Shown here one piece after another: positions 9,622 through 18,298 of a stretch of DNA of 64,000 nt. The notes below the pieces were generated by a model. It was given only the letters and a program-made list of their open reading frames with translations, was not told the origin of the DNA and ran no database searches. The DNA is taken from NCBI RefSeq assembly GCF_026130545.1, contig NZ_JAMOIM010000005.1, positions 124,001 to 188,000 on the forward strand. Direction: 5' to 3'. The stretch's first letter is position 1. Every line of letters starts with the position of its first letter. Both the position numbers and the translations under genes were made by a program. Source of the DNA: Lichenifustis flavocetrariae (GTDB taxonomy: Bacteria > Pseudomonadota > Alphaproteobacteria > Rhizobiales > Beijerinckiaceae).

Positions 9622-10003
9622 CGCTCTTCGGCTCCCAATAATCGAAAGCGACTCGCTGCATCCGCAGAACGAAAGCCGCCGCCGCGCCGGTCCACGGACC
9701 GTCATAGCCCATGCGCTGGGCCGGTCCACCGACCCACCAGCCCTGTCCGGGCAGGCCATCGGATTCGCGCACGACCAGAACCGCAAGGTCCGGCTCTTTG
9801 GCGGTCCGAGCCGATTCGTCGATGGCATCGAGCGTCTTGCAAAGCGCCCGCATCTTCGGCCGGGTGAAACGATGCCCGAGCGCCAGCAGCATCTCGGAAT
9901 AGCTGAGCGTGCAACGCCGTTTTGCAGCTTCGACCAAAATCGCACGCACGTGAGCCACATCGGAGATCGGGACGGTGAAACCTTGTTCAGCCCAATCGCT
10001 CAC
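9614..10003 (-). CDS. Conserved hypothetical protein, first gene of the glucosidase operon
   Basis: The 129-aa protein starts at GTG 10003, preceded by GAGG at a good distance; longer readings run antisense into the divergent SDR gene. It opens with a small helical, HTH-like stretch ('HVRAILVEAAKRRCTLSYSE' and 'LLALGHRFTRPKMRALCKTL'). The centre holds 'EPDLAVLVVRESDGLPGQGW', and the end 'YDGPWTGAAAAFVLRMQ' and 'FDYW'. I recognise this as a conserved alphaproteobacterial family without known function. It could bind nucleic acid or regulate, but no motif proves that. The 8-base overlap with the amylo-1,6-glucosidase start suggests a linked role. Confidence 0.75.
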   Translation of the reverse strand: MSDWAEQGFTVPISDVAHVRAILVEAAKRRCTLSYSEMLLALGHRFTRPKMRALCKTLDAIDESARTAKEPDLAVLVVRESDGLPGQGWWVGGPAQRMGYDGPWTGAAAAFVLRMQRVAFDYWEPKSDA

Positions 10004-10235
10004 GTATCGCCTCAATCGAAAGACCGATTTGGCCTCACGGAGGACACCGGCACAACAATTATAATCGACCTGCCGCACGGGTCGAATGCAGCCTTCCTGA
10101 AGGCGGCAGAGTCCGCCATCGTCGTAGCCGGCGCCCCAATCGTCATGATCGCGGCCCGCTTCGGCCCATTCCCCTTGCGTCGACGCCGCCGAGCGGTGTT
10201 CAAGCGGTTCACGAAGCGGACTTGGAGAAATTGTC

Positions 10236-11021
10236 ATGGATCTCGAATTGGCGGCCAGACGCGTGCTGGTTGTGGGCGCGAGCCAGGGTCTCGGCAAGGC
10301 CATTGCGGCGACCTTCGTGGCCGAGGGTGCGGTTGTGGCCGCGGCCGCGCGCTCGCGCGGCAAGATCGAGGTTTGGCGCGGTACCTTGACGGAACGGGAG
10401 GCGAGCCTTGTCAGCATCCATGATCTCGATCTCGCGGACATGGCCAGCGTCGACCGACTTGCCGACGCGCTGCTGGCACGGGGCGGCATCGACATCCTGG
10501 TCAACAATTGCGGCGGCCCGGCGCCGGGTGGTGTCGTCGGAACCGCAACCGAGACCTGGACCAAGGCCTTCGCCAGCATGGCGGCCTCGGTGTTTCATCT
10601 CACCGACCGTCTGATCAAGCCGATGATCGAACGGAAGTGGGGCCGGATCATCACCATCGGATCCTCCGGAGTCGAGCAGCCGATCCCCAATCTCGCCGTG
10701 TCGAATGCGATCCGGGGAAGTGTCGCGGGCTGGTCGAAGAGCCTCGCCAACGAGGTGGCCGAGCATGGGATCACGGTCAACATGGTGCTGCCCGGCCGCA
10801 TCGCGACCGAGCGGCTCGAAAGTCTCGATCAAAACCGCGCCGGCAAACAGAACCTCGCCATCGAGGAGGTCCGCCGCCAATCCCAGGCCGAGATCCCGGC
10901 CAAGCGCTACGGCACACCGGAGGAATTCGCGGCCGTCGTGGCCTTCCTGGCAAGCGCGCCGGCCTCGTACGTGACAGGCAGCATGATCAGGGTCGACGGG
11001 GGCGCCACCAAGGGCCTCTGA
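10236..11021 (+). CDS. SDR-family oxidoreductase with atypical active site
   Basis: A 261-aa Rossmann protein related to 3-oxoacyl-ACP reductases. The cofactor motif is 'VVGASQGLGKAIA', the 'NNCGG' turn replaces NNAG, and the C-terminal 'SYVTGSMIRVDGGATKGL' is canonical. The catalytic Ser region is 'IITIGSSGVEQPIPNL'. The usual YxxxK is replaced: alignment puts Ser at the Tyr position and Arg at the Lys position ('VSNAIRGSVAGWSKSLA'). This variant is known from a widespread SDR subgroup, so it is probably not a mutation, but ordinary reductase chemistry is doubtful. ATG 10236 has GGAG at a suitable distance. It is divergent from the glucosidase operon and convergent with the LysE gene. Confidence 0.88.
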   Translation: MDLELAARRVLVVGASQGLGKAIAATFVAEGAVVAAAARSRGKIEVWRGTLTEREASLVSIHDLDLADMASVDRLADALLARGGIDILVNNCGGPAPGGVVGTATETWTKAFASMAASVFHLTDRLIKPMIERKWGRIITIGSSGVEQPIPNLAVSNAIRGSVAGWSKSLANEVAEHGITVNMVLPGRIATERLESLDQNRAGKQNLAIEEVRRQSQAEIPAKRYGTPEEFAAVVAFLASAPASYVTGSMIRVDGGATKGL

Positions 11022-11025
11022 GGGC

Positions 11026-11658
11026 TCAGCGTCGGAAGGCGAGGTTGCGGCCCGAATCCCAGAGGATTCGGCCGCCGAACAGCATGAAAATGGCGCCGAC
11101 CACCCTGGTCACCACGACACCGTGCCGGGCGAAGAAGCGGCGAACCAAAGGCAGGCCCGCGGCGAAGACGATGAGGGCATAACCCGGGACGAAGCCGACG
11201 AAAGCGGCCAAGAGCAGCTTCGGCCCGTCGATCCAGCTCAGTGCGCCCGCATACGGCAAAGCGATGGCCGCGAACATGGCGGTCGCCACCGGATAGGCCT
11301 TGGGGTTCGTGAGGCCGAAGGCGATTCCGGTCAGCCCCGGCCGCTGCGCGCCGATGGGCTCGGGTTCGGCCGTGGCGCGGGTCGTGAGGGCTCTAAACCC
11401 GAGGTAAATCAGATAGAGGCCGCAGACGAGACCGAGCGCATCGAAGAGCGTGGCTCCGAGCCGATTGGCCCCGACCAGTGCGGCGATCGCCAGCGCGCTC
11501 CAGAGCACGTCGCCTGCGAGATGCCCGGTGAGAAAACGGGCCGCAGCGGGGCGTCCACGCGCGGCCGCGAGTGAGAACACGGCCAGAAAGGCAGGTCCGG
11601 GCGAGACGACATAGGCGAAACCGGCGAGCGCGGTGGCGAGGAAGAGTGCGATGGTCAT
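11026..11658 (-). CDS. LysE/RhtB-family amino-acid exporter
   Basis: A 210-aa inner-membrane protein with about six hydrophobic segments. It has the family start 'FAYVVSPGPAFLAVFSLAAA' with the SPGP motif in TM1 and 'GLTNPKAYPVATAMFAAIAL' in the middle (NPKA motif). It probably exports an amino acid or a related metabolite by proton antiport; the substrate cannot be told. It ends 5 bases from the convergent SDR stop, so the two 3' ends are back to back without an obvious terminator. Confidence 0.9.
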   Translation of the reverse strand: MTIALFLATALAGFAYVVSPGPAFLAVFSLAAARGRPAAARFLTGHLAGDVLWSALAIAALVGANRLGATLFDALGLVCGLYLIYLGFRALTTRATAEPEPIGAQRPGLTGIAFGLTNPKAYPVATAMFAAIALPYAGALSWIDGPKLLLAAFVGFVPGYALIVFAAGLPLVRRFFARHGVVVTRVVGAIFMLFGGRILWDSGRNLAFRR

Positions 11659-11849
11659 GGGATCCAGGCGCTTGATGCAACACGGCTATCAGAATTCGCT
11701 CTGCCGTGCGTGAACGCGACCCAATGAGGTTGAGTGGAATTTTGCAACAGGATGAGGGTTCGGACGTAAAGATCCCGCTAAATGTCACTGATTTGTCACG
11801 GCCCGATCCTACCAACATTAAGGATTGTTTATTTAGGAGAGTGTCCACG

Positions 11850-13337
11850 ATGCCGTACGGGAAGTTTGTCACACTGACAGGAAAGAGCGTTCCTCAGATA
11901 TTGGCTCTCTCACTTCTTGCCGGCGCGGCGCCGACCGCTTTGCGTGCCGCATCTCTCACGAACTTCACGCGAGGAGATCTGGTGATCGATACGGTCACCG
12001 GCACCTCGCTCGACAAGGCCTCGGCCATCATGCTGCAGGAATTCAGCCTTGGGGCGGGTGGCACCTCGGCGACCTCGGTCGGCTCCTTCGCGCTGCCGCA
12101 AACGTCGAGCGGCGGCAATCATGCCATCTCGGGTGAATATGGGTCTGCTTCGGAAGGTTTCCTGCAGCAGTCGACGAACGGCAAGTACCTCACCCTCATG
12201 GGCTACGGGGTGAATGCCGGCAATTTCAACGCCGCGTCGGGAGCCGCGACCTATGGCATGACGGCGCTGGGGCAGACGACAAGTCTCAACGGACAGTCCG
12301 TCACAACCGTGCCGCGCGTGGTAGCCTTGATCGGCGGGAACGGGCAGGTCGACACGAGCACCGCGCTCACGGGTGTGTTCAACACAAACAATCCGCGCAG
12401 CGCCGCCACCGTCGACGGCTCATCCTTCTATGTTTCGGGACAAGGAGCCAAAGGCGATACGACCCAAGGGGTGTTCTACGCGACCCGTGGCGCCTCAACC
12501 GCGACCGCGATCGACACCAGCACGGACACGCGCGACGTGTCCATCTTCAACAACACCCTCTACGTGTCGCGCGACTACAATCCGCCCAACGGTGGCAATC
12601 AGAATTTCACTAATGTGAGCAGCCTCACGGGCCCCGGAGTAACCCTTCCGACCTCCGCGGCAGGTCTTGTGGAGACCCACATCGTTCCTCCCGCTTCGCC
12701 GTTCTCTACGACAGGCGGCAACAACGGGTCGATTGACCTGACGGCCGGGCTGGCCAACGGGGTGAACAACAGCCGGATCGGCAAGTTCGTCTACCTCAGT
12801 CCAGAGCAATATTTCTTCGCGAGCCCATCGGTCCTCTATGTCGCCGATAGCGGCCAGCCAAAGAACGGAAATGTCGAAAAGGCGGCTCTCGGCGAGGGCG
12901 GTCTGCAAAAATGGGTACTGACCAACAACGTTTGGACGTTGCAGTATGACCTCGCGGCTGGATTGGACCTGAAAGACAATGGCAAGGCCAACTCGAACAC
13001 ACCGACCGCGCCTGGCGTGACGGGACTTTTCGGTCTGACCGGAGAAGTCGTTGGAAACCAGGTGGAGTTGTTCGCGACGAGCTACGGCCTGAACGAACTC
13101 TCCCCAAGCTATCTCTACGAGATCACGGACGACCTTTCATTCAGCACCATCGCCCAAGCCGGGGGAGAGACCTTCAACACGCTCTATGCGGCTCCCTCCG
13201 ATGTTGACATTCGCGGCGTGTCCTTCGCGCCGGTCTCCACGGTGCCTCTGCCGGCCGGCCTGCCGCTCTTTGCCGCCGGGACGATTTTGCTTGGGCTATT
13301 TAGCCGGCTCAACAAGCGTCACGCCAAGGTCGGCTAG
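11850..13337 (+). CDS. Secreted protein with VPLPA-CTERM exosortase sorting signal
   Basis: A 495-aa exported protein. ATG 11850 has AGGAG upstream. The N-terminus is a signal peptide ('ILALSLLAGAAPTALRAA'). The body is rich in Gly, Ser, Thr and Asn with repeated short beta-strand patterns, suggesting a beta-propeller-like extracellular fold ('SIFNNTLYVSRDYN', 'SVLYVADSGQPKNG'). The C-terminus is 'VPLPAGLPLFAAGTILLGLF' followed by a basic tail ending RHAKVG. That tripartite signal (VPLPA motif, hydrophobic helix, basic end) fits the VPLPA-CTERM class handled by exosortase-type enzymes and linked to exopolysaccharide loci. No exosortase is in the window. Function is unknown; a surface or biofilm role is inferred. 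Confidence 0.82.
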   Translation: MPYGKFVTLTGKSVPQILALSLLAGAAPTALRAASLTNFTRGDLVIDTVTGTSLDKASAIMLQEFSLGAGGTSATSVGSFALPQTSSGGNHAISGEYGSASEGFLQQSTNGKYLTLMGYGVNAGNFNAASGAATYGMTALGQTTSLNGQSVTTVPRVVALIGGNGQVDTSTALTGVFNTNNPRSAATVDGSSFYVSGQGAKGDTTQGVFYATRGASTATAIDTSTDTRDVSIFNNTLYVSRDYNPPNGGNQNFTNVSSLTGPGVTLPTSAAGLVETHIVPPASPFSTTGGNNGSIDLTAGLANGVNNSRIGKFVYLSPEQYFFASPSVLYVADSGQPKNGNVEKAALGEGGLQKWVLTNNVWTLQYDLAAGLDLKDNGKANSNTPTAPGVTGLFGLTGEVVGNQVELFATSYGLNELSPSYLYEITDDLSFSTIAQAGGETFNTLYAAPSDVDIRGVSFAPVSTVPLPAGLPLFAAGTILLGLFSRLNKRHAKVG

Positions 13338-13650
13338 GGATCGTCGATCGACCATCGATCTATGGAGCAGTTTCCCGAATCAGAAGGCGCAACGCACGAT
13401 TGACACCTTCCGATCACGCGAACTGGCGACTATGCGAGGCAGAACCGTTGCGGTCTTGAGGACCCAAGCAAGTGCCAAGCATGGTCGCGCCGCCGAGGCG
13501 GAGGATCAGGCCGGCTTCTGAACTGTCGGGCGGGAGCCGAATGGCGCAGACCGCCCCAAACTCGATTGATTCCCACTTTGTTCTTGTGGCCTGCGGTCTT
13601 ATTTGCGACCCATGCGGCGGCGATGATCGCGCCAATTTGGAGTTCGTTTT
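13338..13650. other. Intergenic region upstream of the helicase gene
   Basis: About 310 bases with no supported gene. It carries the helicase's GGAG ribosome-binding site at 13639-13642 and presumably its promoter. No strong terminator follows the VPLPA-CTERM gene. Confidence 0.4.
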
Positions 13651-15993
13651 TTGGCTGAAGCCCCCGCCGTCGCCCATACTGGCCCCCGCTCCGGCGGATT
13701 GGCGGAGCGCGCGCGGGCCACGATGGGCACGCCGGCCTATATTGCCGGGCTCAACCCCGAACAGCGCCGGGCCGTTGAAGCCCTCGATGGTCCTGTCCTG
13801 GTTCTGGCCGGTGCGGGGACGGGCAAGACGCGGGTCCTGACCACCCGCATCGGGCACATCATCGCGACCGGTCGCGCCAAGCCGCACGAAATCCTGGCCG
13901 TGACCTTCACCAACAAGGCGGCACGCGAGATGAAGGAGCGCATCGCGGCGCTGGTTGGCCCGGTGGCCGAGGGCATGCCCTGGCTCGGCACGTTCCACGC
14001 GATCTCGACCAAGATCCTGCGTCGGCACGCCGAGCTCGTGGGTTTGAAATCGAGCTTCACGATCCTCGACACGGACGACCAGATCCGCCTGATGAAGCAG
14101 GTGCTGCAGGCCGAGAACGTCGACGACAAGCGCTGGCCCGCGCGCGGCCTCGCCAACCAGATCGACAGCTGGAAGAACCGCGGCCTCGAGCCGAAAGCCG
14201 TGCCGGCGGGAGAGGCGGGCGCCTTCGCCAATGGCAAGGGTGGCGTGCTTTATGCCGCCTATCAGGCGCGGCTGAAGACACTGAACGCCGCCGATTTCGG
14301 CGACCTGCTGCTCGAAACCCTGCGGCTCTTCCGCGAAAACCCCGATGTTCTCGCGCAATACCAGAACCGCTTCCGCTACATGCTGGTCGACGAGTATCAG
14401 GACACGAACGTGGTCCAATATCTCTGGCTGCGGTTGCTGGCACAGGGACGCCACAACGTGTGCTGCGTCGGTGACGACGACCAGTCGATCTATGGCTGGC
14501 GCGGCGCGGAGGTCGACAACATCCTACGTTTCGAGCACGACTTTCCGGGCGCCACCGTGGTGCGGCTCGAACGCAACTATCGGTCGACCGGCCATATTCT
14601 CGCGACCGCCGCCCATCTGATCGCCCACAACGACGACCGACTCGGCAAGACGCTGTTCACCGACGACGCGCTCGGGGAAAAGCCGACCGTGACGGGCGTT
14701 TGGGATTCGGAGGAGGAAGCGAGGCTCGTCGGCGACGAGATCGAATCGCTGCAGCGTCAGGGACAATCGCTCGACGAGATCGCCATCCTGGTGCGCGCCT
14801 CGTTCCAGATGCGCGAGTTCGAAGAACGTTTCATCACGCTCGGCCTACCCTATCGGGTCATCGGCGGTCCGCGTTTCTACGAGCGGCTGGAAGTTCGCGA
14901 CGCCCTCGCGTATCTGCGCTGCGTCTCCCAGCCGGCCGACGATCTCGCCTTCGAGCGCATCTTCAACACGCCGAAGCGGGGCCTCGGCGATTCGACCCTG
15001 CAGACGATCCACAATTCGGCACGCGCCCTCGAAGTACCGCTAATGCAGGCGGCCCGGCAGCTCGTGGAGACCGACGAGCTGAAGCCCAAACAGCGACAGA
15101 CCATCCGGGCCCTGATGGAGAGTTTCACCCGATGGTCCGGCCTCATGGAGACGACGCCGCCCGCGCGGCTGGCCGAAACCGTCCTGGAGGAATCCGGTTA
15201 CACAGATATGTGGAGCAAGGACCGCACGGCCGAGGCGGCGGGGCGATTGGAGAACCTGAAGGAATTCGTCCGCTCGATGGAGGCCTTCCCGGATCTCGGC
15301 GCCTTCCTGGATCACGTCTCGCTCGTCACGGATACGAGTGACAACGAGAGCGGCGAGCATGTCTCGATCATGACGCTGCACGGCGCCAAGGGTCTCGAAT
15401 TCGAGACCGTATTCCTGCCAGGCTGGGAGGAAGGCCTTTTTCCGCATCAGCGCTCGCTCGACGAGAATGGCCGCGCGGGTCTCGAAGAGGAACGCCGTCT
15501 CGCTTATGTGGGGATCACCCGCGCCAAGCGTCGCGCGAAGCTCTTCTTCGCCACCAACCGCCGCATCCACGGCCTCTGGCAGAGCACGATTCCCTCCCGT
15601 TTCGTCGATGAGCTGCCGGAAGCCCATGTCGAGGTCAAGGAAGGTGCCCAGGCCAAGCGTTACGGCGCCTATGGCGCCTCCCGCTTCGACCGGCCGGATG
15701 CCTTCGCGTCCTCCTATACGACACCGGGTTGGCAGCGCGCCCAGCAAGGCGGCACGGCGCGGGCCAAGGATTTCGCCGAGAATCGTGGTCCGTTGCGTCG
15801 GGACTCCCGGTTGATCGAAGGCGAACTCGTCGCGAGTTCAAGCAACGTGTCGGGCTTCACGAAAGGAGCCCGGGTCTTTCATCAGAAGTTCGGGCCCGGC
15901 ACCATCGTCCTCGTCGACGGCAATAAGCTGACGGTGGAATTCGACAAGGCCGGACGCAAGATGGTGCTCGACAGTTTCGTGCAGGCAGCTTGA
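13651..15993 (+). CDS. uvrD: UvrD/PcrA-type ATP-dependent 3'-5' DNA helicase
   Basis: A 780-aa superfamily 1A helicase for repair and replication-fork processing. Motifs run in order: 'LNPEQRRAVEALDGPVLVLA' (Q motif and lead-in), 'AGAGTGKTR' (Walker A), 'TFTNKAAREMKERI' (Ia), 'VDEYQDTN' (II), 'GDDDQSIYGWRGAEV' (III), 'LERNYRS' (IV), 'ISIMTLHGAKGLEFE'-type V ('VSIMTLHGAKGLEFETVF') and 'RRLAYVGITRAKR' (VI). The C-terminus has the small basic/beta domain ending 'GPGTIVLVDGNKLTVEFDKA' seen in PcrA/UvrD. Start TTG 13651 has GGAG eight bases upstream; ATG 13723 is the alternative and would still keep all motifs. It stands alone in the plus direction. Confidence 0.95.
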   Translation: MAEAPAVAHTGPRSGGLAERARATMGTPAYIAGLNPEQRRAVEALDGPVLVLAGAGTGKTRVLTTRIGHIIATGRAKPHEILAVTFTNKAAREMKERIAALVGPVAEGMPWLGTFHAISTKILRRHAELVGLKSSFTILDTDDQIRLMKQVLQAENVDDKRWPARGLANQIDSWKNRGLEPKAVPAGEAGAFANGKGGVLYAAYQARLKTLNAADFGDLLLETLRLFRENPDVLAQYQNRFRYMLVDEYQDTNVVQYLWLRLLAQGRHNVCCVGDDDQSIYGWRGAEVDNILRFEHDFPGATVVRLERNYRSTGHILATAAHLIAHNDDRLGKTLFTDDALGEKPTVTGVWDSEEEARLVGDEIESLQRQGQSLDEIAILVRASFQMREFEERFITLGLPYRVIGGPRFYERLEVRDALAYLRCVSQPADDLAFERIFNTPKRGLGDSTLQTIHNSARALEVPLMQAARQLVETDELKPKQRQTIRALMESFTRWSGLMETTPPARLAETVLEESGYTDMWSKDRTAEAAGRLENLKEFVRSMEAFPDLGAFLDHVSLVTDTSDNESGEHVSIMTLHGAKGLEFETVFLPGWEEGLFPHQRSLDENGRAGLEEERRLAYVGITRAKRRAKLFFATNRRIHGLWQSTIPSRFVDELPEAHVEVKEGAQAKRYGAYGASRFDRPDAFASSYTTPGWQRAQQGGTARAKDFAENRGPLRRDSRLIEGELVASSSNVSGFTKGARVFHQKFGPGTIVLVDGNKLTVEFDKAGRKMVLDSFVQAA

Positions 15994-16093
15994 CGGACGG
16001 CGCATCATGAAGATGAAAACTTAGCCATAATGGCGATTCCTTAGCAACTTCTCCTGGCAGGTTTCGTTGCACGTTCCAAAAGGAGTGCAACAC

Positions 16094-16621
16094 ATGACAT
16101 CATCGCCCTGGATTGCGGCCTTAGCCGGAGCCGCGATCTTCGCCGCAAGTCTGCCGGCATCGGCGCAGGTCGTTCGATTTGACCCCGGCGTCAAAGATGC
16201 GGCCTCCCCCCTCTTCACCGACGTGCAGTTCAGAGGCGGCCATGGCATGCGCCACTTGCCTCACGGGGGTGGATTCGGGCATCGGGGATTTGGCGGCGGC
16301 CCGCGATTCGGCGGAGGCCGGCGCTATGGCGGTGGCGGCTATGGCTACCGGGGTGGACGAGGCGCGGCGATCGGTGCGGGAGTCGCCGGACTCGCGGCCG
16401 GCGCGCTCATCGGAGGCGCCCTCGCGGCGCAGGCCGCACCGGCCTATGGTTACGGCTACGGGTATGGCGATCCAGCCTATGCTGGGGATCCCGGATATGC
16501 TTACGCGCCTGTCGCGCCGGCGGGCGACGACACAGCCTATTGTTCCCAGCGCTACAAGTCCTACGACCCGTCGAGTGGGACTTACCTAGGCTACGACGGG
16601 CTTCGCCATCCCTGCCCCTGA
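16094..16621 (+). CDS. BA14K-family exported protein
   Basis: The 175-aa protein starts at ATG 16094 behind AGGAG. The signal peptide is 'PWIAALAGAAIFAASLPASA'. A long Gly/His/Arg/Tyr-rich low-complexity region follows (residues about 45-90). Next come a hydrophobic glycine-zipper-like stretch ('AAIGAGVAGLAAGALIGGAL') and a Tyr/Gly-rich linker. The BA14K signature 'CSQRYKSYDPSSGTYLGYDG' with a terminal RHPCP closes it. BA14K proteins are common cell-envelope proteins of Hyphomicrobiales, described as lectin-like and immunoreactive in Brucella; their exact role is open. A strong hairpin terminator follows nine bases after the stop. Confidence 0.9.
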   Translation: MTSSPWIAALAGAAIFAASLPASAQVVRFDPGVKDAASPLFTDVQFRGGHGMRHLPHGGGFGHRGFGGGPRFGGGRRYGGGGYGYRGGRGAAIGAGVAGLAAGALIGGALAAQAAPAYGYGYGYGDPAYAGDPGYAYAPVAPAGDDTAYCSQRYKSYDPSSGTYLGYDGLRHPCP

Positions 16622-16629
16622 GAAAATTA

Positions 16630-16654
16630 AAGGCCGGACTCAGTGTCCGGCCTT
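16630..16654. terminator. Bidirectional hairpin terminator
   Basis: AAGGCCGGAC-TCAGT-GTCCGGCCTT is a perfect 10-bp inverted repeat with a 5-base loop. On the plus strand it is followed by CTTCTTCG and on the minus strand by a T-rich stretch. It sits between the convergent BA14K and flavin oxidoreductase genes and can serve both. Confidence 0.85.
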
Positions 16655-16671
16655 CTTCGTCGCAGACGGGC

Positions 16672-17787
16672 TTAACGCTGCCCCACGGCGGCATTCTTGA
16701 ACAAGTCATTCATTCCATGCGGCTGAGACCGCCAATATTGCTTCGGTGCATCCACGCGTGCTCCTAGTGCGGCCGCCGCGTGCCAGGGCCAGCGCGGATC
16801 GTACAGCACGGCGCGGGCAAGCGCGACAGCGTCGGCTTGACCTTGCGCGACGATGTCCTCCGCCTGATGCGGCTCGGTGATCAGTCCCACGGCGATGGTG
16901 GGCAAGCCGACGTCCGCCTTGATGCGCCCGGCGAACGGCACCTGATAGCCCGCTCCGATCTTGATCGCCTGCAGCGGCGACACGCCTCCGCTCGACACAT
17001 GGATGGCATCGCATCCGCGTGCCTTCAGGGCCTGGGAGAAGGCCACGGATTGTTCGATGTCCCAGCCGCTCTCCACCCAGTCACTGGCTGAAATGCGGAC
17101 CCAGACCGGGATCTGGTCCGGGATGGCGGCACGCACGGCCTCGAAGACCTCAAGAGGAAAACGCATGCGGTTCTCCAGGCTGCCGCCATAGCTGTCGGTA
17201 CGCTTGTTGGCCATCGGCGACAGGAACTCATGCAGCAGATAACCATGGGCGGCATGGATTTCGACGCCGTCGAGGCCGAGCCGCACGCTTCGCCGGGCCG
17301 TCGCCACGAAAGCGTCGCGGACCCGATCAAGTCCCGAGGCATCGAGAGCGTGCGGCGCCACTTCTCCTTCCGCATGCGGCACGGCGGAAGGCGCTTCCGT
17401 GTCCCAACCGTCCGCCGCCTCGGGGGCGATCTGCGCTCCGCCTTCCCAGGGAGCTCGACTGGAGGCCTTGCGGCCGGCATGCGCCAGTTGAATCGCCACC
17501 TTGATGGGCGAATACCTTCTGATGGCCGTGAGCACCCGCGCAAGTGCCGCCTCGTTCTCGTCCGACCAGAGGCCGAGGTCCGTCGGGGTGATCCGCGCCT
17601 CGGGGGAGACCGCGGTGGCCTCGATGATCAGCAGGGCGGCGCCCGACAGCGCGAGCTGCCCCAGATGGATCATATGCCAGTCGGTGGCGCTGCCGTCCTC
17701 CGCCGAATATTGGCACATCGGTGCAATGAAGATGCGGTTGGAAAGATCGAGCGCCCGCAGGCGCATGGGTTCGAACAAGGCGCTCAT
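16672..17787 (-). CDS. NADH:flavin oxidoreductase, old yellow enzyme family (YqjM/xenobiotic reductase type)
   Basis: A 371-aa FMN-dependent TIM-barrel ene-reductase that reduces activated C=C bonds with NAD(P)H. Key motifs are 'NRIFIAPMCQYSAEDG' (FMN loop; the Cys is typical of the YqjM subgroup), 'IQLAHAGRKAS', 'GVEIHAAHGYLLHEFLSP' (substrate-binding H-x-x-H), 'NKRTDSYGGSLENR' and 'ALARAVLYDPRWPWHAA'. The start is the ATG at 17787 with AAGGAA upstream; the in-frame TTG further up is not needed. It is monocistronic and convergent with BA14K. The natural substrate is unknown. Confidence 0.93.
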   Translation of the reverse strand: MSALFEPMRLRALDLSNRIFIAPMCQYSAEDGSATDWHMIHLGQLALSGAALLIIEATAVSPEARITPTDLGLWSDENEAALARVLTAIRRYSPIKVAIQLAHAGRKASSRAPWEGGAQIAPEAADGWDTEAPSAVPHAEGEVAPHALDASGLDRVRDAFVATARRSVRLGLDGVEIHAAHGYLLHEFLSPMANKRTDSYGGSLENRMRFPLEVFEAVRAAIPDQIPVWVRISASDWVESGWDIEQSVAFSQALKARGCDAIHVSSGGVSPLQAIKIGAGYQVPFAGRIKADVGLPTIAVGLITEPHQAEDIVAQGQADAVALARAVLYDPRWPWHAAAALGARVDAPKQYWRSQPHGMNDLFKNAAVGQR

Positions 17788-17895
17788 GCAGAATTCCTTC
17801 AAGGTAAGATCGATGGCTTACATGGCTCTATTTCGTTCGAACCACAACCTGAGACAGGTGACCGTCCATGAGCAACCGCAAAAGCCCGAGAGCGC

Positions 17896-18099
17896 TCAAC
17901 GCCGACGCGACTCATTGTCTTCCGGCACGGGTACCAGTAGGCCTCGCGCGGCTTCCGCGAGTTCATTGAGGGCCGCGACCGCAAAATCCTCATGAACCCG
18001 ACGGCGGCTTGTTCCCGCGATGGCGGTCGCGGTGCGGCGGGCGATCGCCAGAACAGCTTCGACGCCATTGTTATAAGCAAGGGCCTCGGCGCGGGTCAT
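17896..18099 (-). CDS. Small hypothetical protein
   Basis: A 67-aa protein starting at ATG 18099 behind a strong GGAGGAG site. It is mostly alpha-helical: 'MTRAEALAYNNGVEAVLAIA', then an Arg-rich hinge and 'FAVAALNELAEAARGLL'. No domain is recognised. The strong ribosome site and amphipathic composition support a real gene. It is divergent from glgX. Confidence 0.65.
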   Translation of the reverse strand: MTRAEALAYNNGVEAVLAIARRTATAIAGTSRRRVHEDFAVAALNELAEAARGLLVPVPEDNESRRR

Positions 18100-18298
18100 G
18101 GCTTCTCCTCCAGCTAGCGCCGTGCGGGTCCGGGCCGAGCCGATTTCCAGCGCCACGCGGTTCTGATGGGCCGCGCATCACCCAACATAACAGGAATGCG
18201 ATCGCGACGCCTTTGCGGCGCACACTTTTCGCGTTTCGCGCGTTCGGAGTCGGGAAAGCGTGAGCGAGGCCTTAGCTTCGCGCCGACAAGGATCACCG

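Noticed and set aside
7627-9867. A 746-codon open frame on the plus strand
   Set aside because: It is antisense to the amylo-1,6-glucosidase gene. The translation is Arg/His/Asp-rich without motifs, an effect of high third-position GC.
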